Of a DNA stretch of 64,000 nucleotides, positions 60,476-64,000 are shown piece after piece. The notes beneath the pieces are model-generated. The model was given only the letters and a program-made list of their open reading frames with translations. It ran no database searches and was not told the origin of the DNA. Position 1 is the stretch's first letter. The number at the start of each line of letters is the position of its first letter. Source of the stretch: Segnochrobactrum spirostomi (GTDB lineage: Bacteria; Pseudomonadota; Alphaproteobacteria; Rhizobiales; Segnochrobactraceae); NCBI RefSeq assembly GCF_009600605.1, contig NZ_VWNA01000001.1:434001-498000 (forward strand). The letters run 5' to 3'. Made by a program: the position numbers and the translations under genes.

Positions 60476-60585
60476 GGTTTCCCCCACCACCTGTACCTAT
60501 GTACCACTCCACGGTACATCGCGCAATCGCTGAGGTGGCACCGTGTCACCCGCGAACTGCCGTAAGGTGGATTGCGGAGGATCTC

Positions 60586-61089
60586 CTACGCCATCCGCTC
60601 CACCCCCTCCGCCCCCAGCCGCGCGAGGGCGTCGGCGATGCGCTCGCCGTGGACGACCGCGTCGGGCGCGATTTCCGCGAGCGGGGCGAGCACGAAGGCG
60701 CGCTCGAGGATGTGCGGATGCGGCAGGCTCAAGCCCGGCTCCTCGATCCGCGCGTCGCCGTAGAACAGCACGTCGAGATCGATGGTTCGCGGGCCCCAGC
60801 GGATCTCGCGCCGCCGGCCGAGCGCCTGTTCCGTGGCGAGGCAGAGCTCGAGAAGCGCCCGCGCCGACAGGGTCGTCTCCACCAGCACACAGGCGTTCAC
60901 GAACCAATCCTGGTCGCGGTAGCCCCACGGCTCGGTGCGATAATTGGCCGAGCGGGCGACGACGCGCACGCCCTCTGCCGCGTCGAGGAGCGCGACGGCC
61001 CGATCGATCGTCGCGATCTTCTCGCCGATGTTGGAGCCGAGGCCGATCGCGGCCCGGACCGGGGTTGTCCCGTCGTCGGAAAGGCTCAC
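60586..61089 (-). CDS. folK: 2-amino-4-hydroxy-6-hydroxymethyldihydropteridine diphosphokinase
   Basis: 167 residues. Transfers pyrophosphate from ATP to 6-hydroxymethyldihydropterin. Motifs: AIGLGSNIGEK, NYRTEPWGYRDQDWFVNACVLVET, RWGPRTIDLDVLFYG, LPHPHILERAFVLAPLAEIAPD. GTG start overlapping the folB stop (GTGA), so translation is coupled. Confidence 0.95.
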   Translation of the reverse strand: MSLSDDGTTPVRAAIGLGSNIGEKIATIDRAVALLDAAEGVRVVARSANYRTEPWGYRDQDWFVNACVLVETTLSARALLELCLATEQALGRRREIRWGPRTIDLDVLFYGDARIEEPGLSLPHPHILERAFVLAPLAEIAPDAVVHGERIADALARLGAEGVERMA

Positions 61090-61460
61090 GCGGCGGCTCC
61101 GCGCCGGCGCGTCACCGTCACCGAGACATGGTCGAGGTTGCCGACGATCGGCGCGCTCGGCTTGCGCACGGTGACGATCGCCCCCTGGACCGGCGGGAAG
61201 CCGTCGAGCACCGCCCGCGCGCAGCGCTCGGCGATCGCCTCGATGAGGTGGGCGCGCGGCCCGTGCACGACGGCCGCCACAGCGTCGTAAAGCTGCCCGT
61301 AGCAGACGGCCTTCGAATAATCGTCGCTCTCGCCGGCGGCCGAAAGGTCGAGCTCGGCGACGAGATCGACATAGAAGCGCTGGCCGAGCTTGGCCTCCTC
61401 GTCGAGCACGCCGTGGTGGGCGTAGAAGGCCATGTTGGTGATGGTGATCTTGTCCGTCAT
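61086..61460 (-). CDS. folB: dihydroneopterin aldolase
   Basis: 124 residues. Cleaves dihydroneopterin to 6-hydroxymethyldihydropterin and glycolaldehyde. FolB landmarks: ITNMAFYAHHGVLDEEAKLGQRFYVDL, CYGQLYDAV, LIEAIAERCARAVL and VTVRKPSAPI with the catalytic Lys. 12 bp after folP and overlapping folK. Confidence 0.94.
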   Translation of the reverse strand: MTDKITITNMAFYAHHGVLDEEAKLGQRFYVDLVAELDLSAAGESDDYSKAVCYGQLYDAVAAVVHGPRAHLIEAIAERCARAVLDGFPPVQGAIVTVRKPSAPIVGNLDHVSVTVTRRRGAAA

Positions 61461-61472
61461 CGGATGTCCGCC

Positions 61473-62324
61473 TCAGCCTTCGCCGCGCCAGCCGGCCGGC
61501 TTCGCGGCCCGCACGATGGCGTCGGTCACCTTCACGGCCTGCACATGGGCCGCGACGTCGTGAACGCGCAGGATGTCGGCGCCGCGCGCCACCCCGAGCA
61601 TGTGGGTCGCGATCGTGCCCGGCAGACGGTCGCCGACGGCGATGCCGGTGAGCCCGCCGATCAGGGACTTGCGCGAGGCGCCGAGCAGCACCGGCAGCCC
61701 CATCGCCCGCACCGCGTCGAGCCGCGCGATCAGTTCGACGTTCTGCGGCAGCGTCTTGCCGAAGCCGATGCCGGGATCGAGGACGATGCGGTCCTCGCGA
61801 ATGCCGGCCTTCTCGGCGATGACGAGCGAGCGCAGGAAGAAACTCCGAACCTCGTCGACGATGTCGAGCGCCGGATCGACCTCGCGGCGATTGTGCATGA
61901 CGATGACCGGCGCGCCGTGCGCCGCCGCCACCGCCGCCATGTCCGGATCGCGCTGGAGCCCCCAGACATCGTTGATGATATGGGCGCCGGCCTGAAGCGC
62001 ACGGTCGGCGACGGCGGCCTTGTAGGTGTCGATCGAGACCGGGACGGCGATGCGCTCGCCGAGCCGTTCGAGAACCGGCAGGACGCGGGAGAGTTCCGTC
62101 TCGGCGTCGATCTCGGTCGAGCCCGGACGGGTCGATTCGCCCCCGACATCGACGAGGTCCGCCCCCTCCTCCACCATCAAGACGGCACGGTCGAGCGCGG
62201 CGTCGAGCGCGTTGTGGCGGCCGCCGTCGGAGAAGGAATCGGGCGTCACGTTGAGGATGCCCATCAGGAGCGTGCGCGAACCGAGAACGTGGGTGGCGCG
62301 GCCGAGATCGAGAGTGGTGGGCAT
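61473..62324 (-). CDS. folP: dihydropteroate synthase
   Basis: 283 residues from the ATG at 62324. Condenses 6-hydroxymethyldihydropterin pyrophosphate with p-aminobenzoate. Signatures: LMGILNVTPDSFSDGGRHN, DVGGESTRPGS, SIDTYKAAVADRALQAGAHIINDVWG, IVMHNR, DPGIGFGKTLPQN, LLGASRKSLIG, RVHDVAAHVQAVKV. Earlier in-frame ATGs (62369, 62396) lengthen the protein without conserved sequence, and none has a ribosome site. Sulfonamide target. Follows fhcC by 103 bp on the same strand. Confidence 0.95.
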   Translation of the reverse strand: MPTTLDLGRATHVLGSRTLLMGILNVTPDSFSDGGRHNALDAALDRAVLMVEEGADLVDVGGESTRPGSTEIDAETELSRVLPVLERLGERIAVPVSIDTYKAAVADRALQAGAHIINDVWGLQRDPDMAAVAAAHGAPVIVMHNRREVDPALDIVDEVRSFFLRSLVIAEKAGIREDRIVLDPGIGFGKTLPQNVELIARLDAVRAMGLPVLLGASRKSLIGGLTGIAVGDRLPGTIATHMLGVARGADILRVHDVAAHVQAVKVTDAIVRAAKPAGWRGEG

Positions 62325-62427
62325 GGGCGCGTTGGGAGCTTCCGTTGCGAGGCGTGGAGCGCACTCCATAGCACGCCGCGCCCCGTCCGATGTCATCTTT
62401 GCGTCACGCGAGCCACGCGGGCGCGCG

Positions 62428-63234
62428 TCAGAGGGCGACGAGGAGTTCCCCCTTGCCGACCGAGCCCTGGTCGCCCTGGAAGCGGCGCACGATCGGCGGG
62501 ACGTGCGGCTGCCAGGGAAGATCGAGATTGGCGAGGGAACGGCCGAGGAGACCGAGGAAGGAGAGTTCGAGGGCGCCGCAATCGAGGAAGGTCGGCAGCG
62601 GGCCGCCCTCCACGGCGCCGACCACGAGACTGCCCCGCCGCATCAGAAAGCCCGGCTGGCGGCCGACGCTGCCGGCGACGATGGTGCCGGCGATCATGCG
62701 CGCCCCGGCGAAGGCCCCGGCGGTGCGCGCCACGATGGTGCCGCGCCGCATGCGGTCGCCGACGCGGTCGCCGGCCGCGCCGCCGATCGCGATCAGGCCG
62801 CCGCGCATGCCGGAGATCCGCCCGTCGAGGGCGCCGCCGACGCGGTCGCCCGCATTGCCGGCGATGCGGAGCGTGCCGCCCGCCATGCCGGCACCGGCGA
62901 GCGGACCGGCATGACCGAACACGCGAATGGTGCCGGCGAGCATGCCCTCGCCGAGACGCTGGCCGACGTCGCCCTCGACGCGGATGAGGCCGCCGCCGAG
63001 GCCGGCCCCGATGCGGTCGAGCCGCTCGTGGCCGCCTTCGATCACGACGCTCTCGTCGGGACCGGGCGCGACGCCGAAAAGATCGCCGACATGGATCGGC
63101 CGCCGCCGGCCGCCGCCGATCACGAGCCGCTCGACCTCGCCCGCCGTCAGCGCGGCGAGCCGCTCGGGAACGAGGGCGGAAAGATCGACGCGCTCGGGGG
63201 GCGCCTCGCGCAGGGTGAAGACGAAGGCGCCCAT
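62428..63234 (-). CDS. fhcC: formylmethanofuran dehydrogenase/formyltransferase-hydrolase complex subunit C
   Basis: 268 residues. FwdC/FmdC-like GXGXG beta-helix: repeated GDVGQRLGEGMLAGTIRVFGHAG, GNAGDRVGGALDGRISGM, GAAGDRVGDRMRRGTIVARTAG and so on, then FLDCGALELSFLGLLGRSLANLDL. Part of the FhcABCD complex, which transfers the formyl group from H4MPT to a methanofuran analogue and hydrolyses it to formate, the last step of H4MPT-linked formaldehyde oxidation. ATGA overlap with fhcD. Confidence 0.93.
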   Translation of the reverse strand: MGAFVFTLREAPPERVDLSALVPERLAALTAGEVERLVIGGGRRRPIHVGDLFGVAPGPDESVVIEGGHERLDRIGAGLGGGLIRVEGDVGQRLGEGMLAGTIRVFGHAGPLAGAGMAGGTLRIAGNAGDRVGGALDGRISGMRGGLIAIGGAAGDRVGDRMRRGTIVARTAGAFAGARMIAGTIVAGSVGRQPGFLMRRGSLVVGAVEGGPLPTFLDCGALELSFLGLLGRSLANLDLPWQPHVPPIVRRFQGDQGSVGKGELLVAL

Positions 63235-64000
63235 CAGACGAGGTCCTTCAGATGGAAATGGTGACGGCCGAGCTGGCCGCCATAATTGCCGGCGGCGATC
63301 CGCACGAGCCCTTCGGCAGACCCGAGCCCGGCGGCGGCGTGGAGCCCCGCCCGCATCGCCGCCTGGACCGCGGCGAACGACAGGCCGTCGATGACGATCT
63401 CGAGCACCGAGGCGACCTCCGGCGTGAGGTGCGAGCCCTCGACCGCGCCCTTCAGCGTCGGACAGAAGAAATGGTTGGTCGAGGCCATCAGCGCCTTGTA
63501 TTTCGACCCGACCTTCGAGCCGGAGCGCACGATGCCGCCCGGGAAGGGCATGATGACATCCGGCACCGCCTTCATCGCGGCGATCGCCGTTTCGGCGGCG
63601 AGCCGGGCGGCGGCGCGGGAGCGGGCGAGCAGGATCAGGTTGCCGCCGCCGACGGCGCCGGTGACGACCCGCGTCTCGTGCTCGACCAGGAACTCGCCGT
63701 CCATCACCGGAATGCGCCAATAGCGCTTGCCGTCGATGACCTTCGAGATCTGGTAGCCGTCGCCGAAATAACGCAGCGCGGAGCCGAGCTTGACCGCCTC
63801 GCCCTCGTCGAGCCCGGCGAAGCAGGCGGTGCCCGGGCAGGTCAGCACGCACTGGCCGACGCGGGTGACGATCTGCTGGCCGCAGATCTCCGCATTGAAG
63901 CCGAACAGGAGGATGCGCACGCCGGGCCGCCCGTCCGGCGTATCGTCGGGCGCGACGACCCGGTCGATGCCGGCCTCGCAGCCGCAGGCGATGACGGAGG
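63234..64000 (-). CDS. fhcD: formylmethanofuran:tetrahydromethanopterin formyltransferase, 5' part beyond window
   Basis: The frame is open to the window end; the visible 255 residues are the C-terminal 85 percent or so of the roughly 300-residue Ftr/FhcD. Conserved segments: SVIACGCEAGIDR at the cut end, RVGQCVLTCPGTACFAGLDEG, FGDGYQISKVIDGKRYWRIPVMDGEFLVE, GAVGGGNLILLARS, MPFPGGIVRSGSKVGSKYKALMASTNHFFCPTLKG, HFHLKDLV at the end. Transfers the formyl group between H4MPT and the methanofuran-type carrier. fhcA and fhcB are expected beyond 64 kb. Confidence 0.94.
   Translation of the reverse strand, partial: SVIACGCEAGIDRVVAPDDTPDGRPGVRILLFGFNAEICGQQIVTRVGQCVLTCPGTACFAGLDEGEAVKLGSALRYFGDGYQISKVIDGKRYWRIPVMDGEFLVEHETRVVTGAVGGGNLILLARSRAAARLAAETAIAAMKAVPDVIMPFPGGIVRSGSKVGSKYKALMASTNHFFCPTLKGAVEGSHLTPEVASVLEIVIDGLSFAAVQAAMRAGLHAAAGLGSAEGLVRIAAGNYGGQLGRHHFHLKDLV

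Noticed and set aside
1-64000. CRISPR arrays, tRNA, rRNA, insertion sequences, integrase genes
   Set aside because: Looked for regular short repeats, cloverleaf-like segments and transposase/integrase motifs on both strands; none could be supported.

Overview
The window looks like a high-GC chromosome segment of a facultatively methylotrophic alphaproteobacterium, probably Hyphomicrobiales. This rests on an alphaproteobacterial-type rpoH with the RpoH box, DUF3422 and DUF333 proteins, REP-like palindromes of the kind common in Rhizobiales, a complete N-methylglutamate (NMG) methylamine pathway, and the start of the tetrahydromethanopterin (H4MPT) formaldehyde-oxidation machinery (fhcCD). No rRNA, tRNA, CRISPR array or transposase was found.

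Layout. 0-9 kb: DUF333 protein, a frameshifted membrane diguanylate cyclase, rluD-type pseudouridine synthase, rpoH, DUF3422 protein, glucokinase and cytochrome b561. 9-13.4 kb (minus strand): hrpB helicase, PhzF-type isomerase and a NUDIX hydrolase. 13.6-22.9 kb: a polar-amino-acid ABC transporter followed by dimethylarginine dimethylaminohydrolase (DDAH), an M20 amidohydrolase, a succinylglutamate-desuccinylase/aspartoacylase relative, a GST and a flavin amine oxidase. 22.9-29 kb (minus): a very large PAP2-phosphatase autotransporter, a HAD phosphatase and zwf.

30-55 kb is a methylated-amine island. It holds mgdDCBA (NMG dehydrogenase), a frameshifted GlxA/AraC-type regulator, dmmCBAD (heme-dependent dimethylamine N-demethylase), an APC permease, folD, purU, gmaS, mgsCBA (NMG synthase), an XRE-cupin regulator and a DUF1989-GcvT fusion. 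Inferred flow: dimethylamine is demethylated by Dmm to methylamine plus a C1 unit; methylamine goes through GmaS, Mgs and Mgd to another C1 unit; the GcvT-like modules pass C1 to tetrahydrofolate; FolD and PurU turn it into formate. DDAH at 18 kb releases dimethylamine from methylarginines and could feed the same route. Two AT-rich islands of foreign character (a PD-(D/E)XK nuclease-like gene at 29.2 kb and a HEPN protein at 36.5 kb) bracket the mgd block.

55-57.7 kb: a bacterioferritin-associated ferredoxin with an unusual His-rich extension, bacterioferritin, a MarR regulator with a paired operator, and a divergent membrane protein. 57.7-64 kb (minus): fhcD (cut by the window end), fhcC, folP, folB, folK, a higBA toxin-antitoxin pair, then a DUF6513 pterin-binding protein and a DUF447 protein. 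Folate and H4MPT pterin genes are therefore packed together. Two regulatory genes each appear to lack one G in a G-run, which suggests a shared assembly artefact or recent pseudogenisation.
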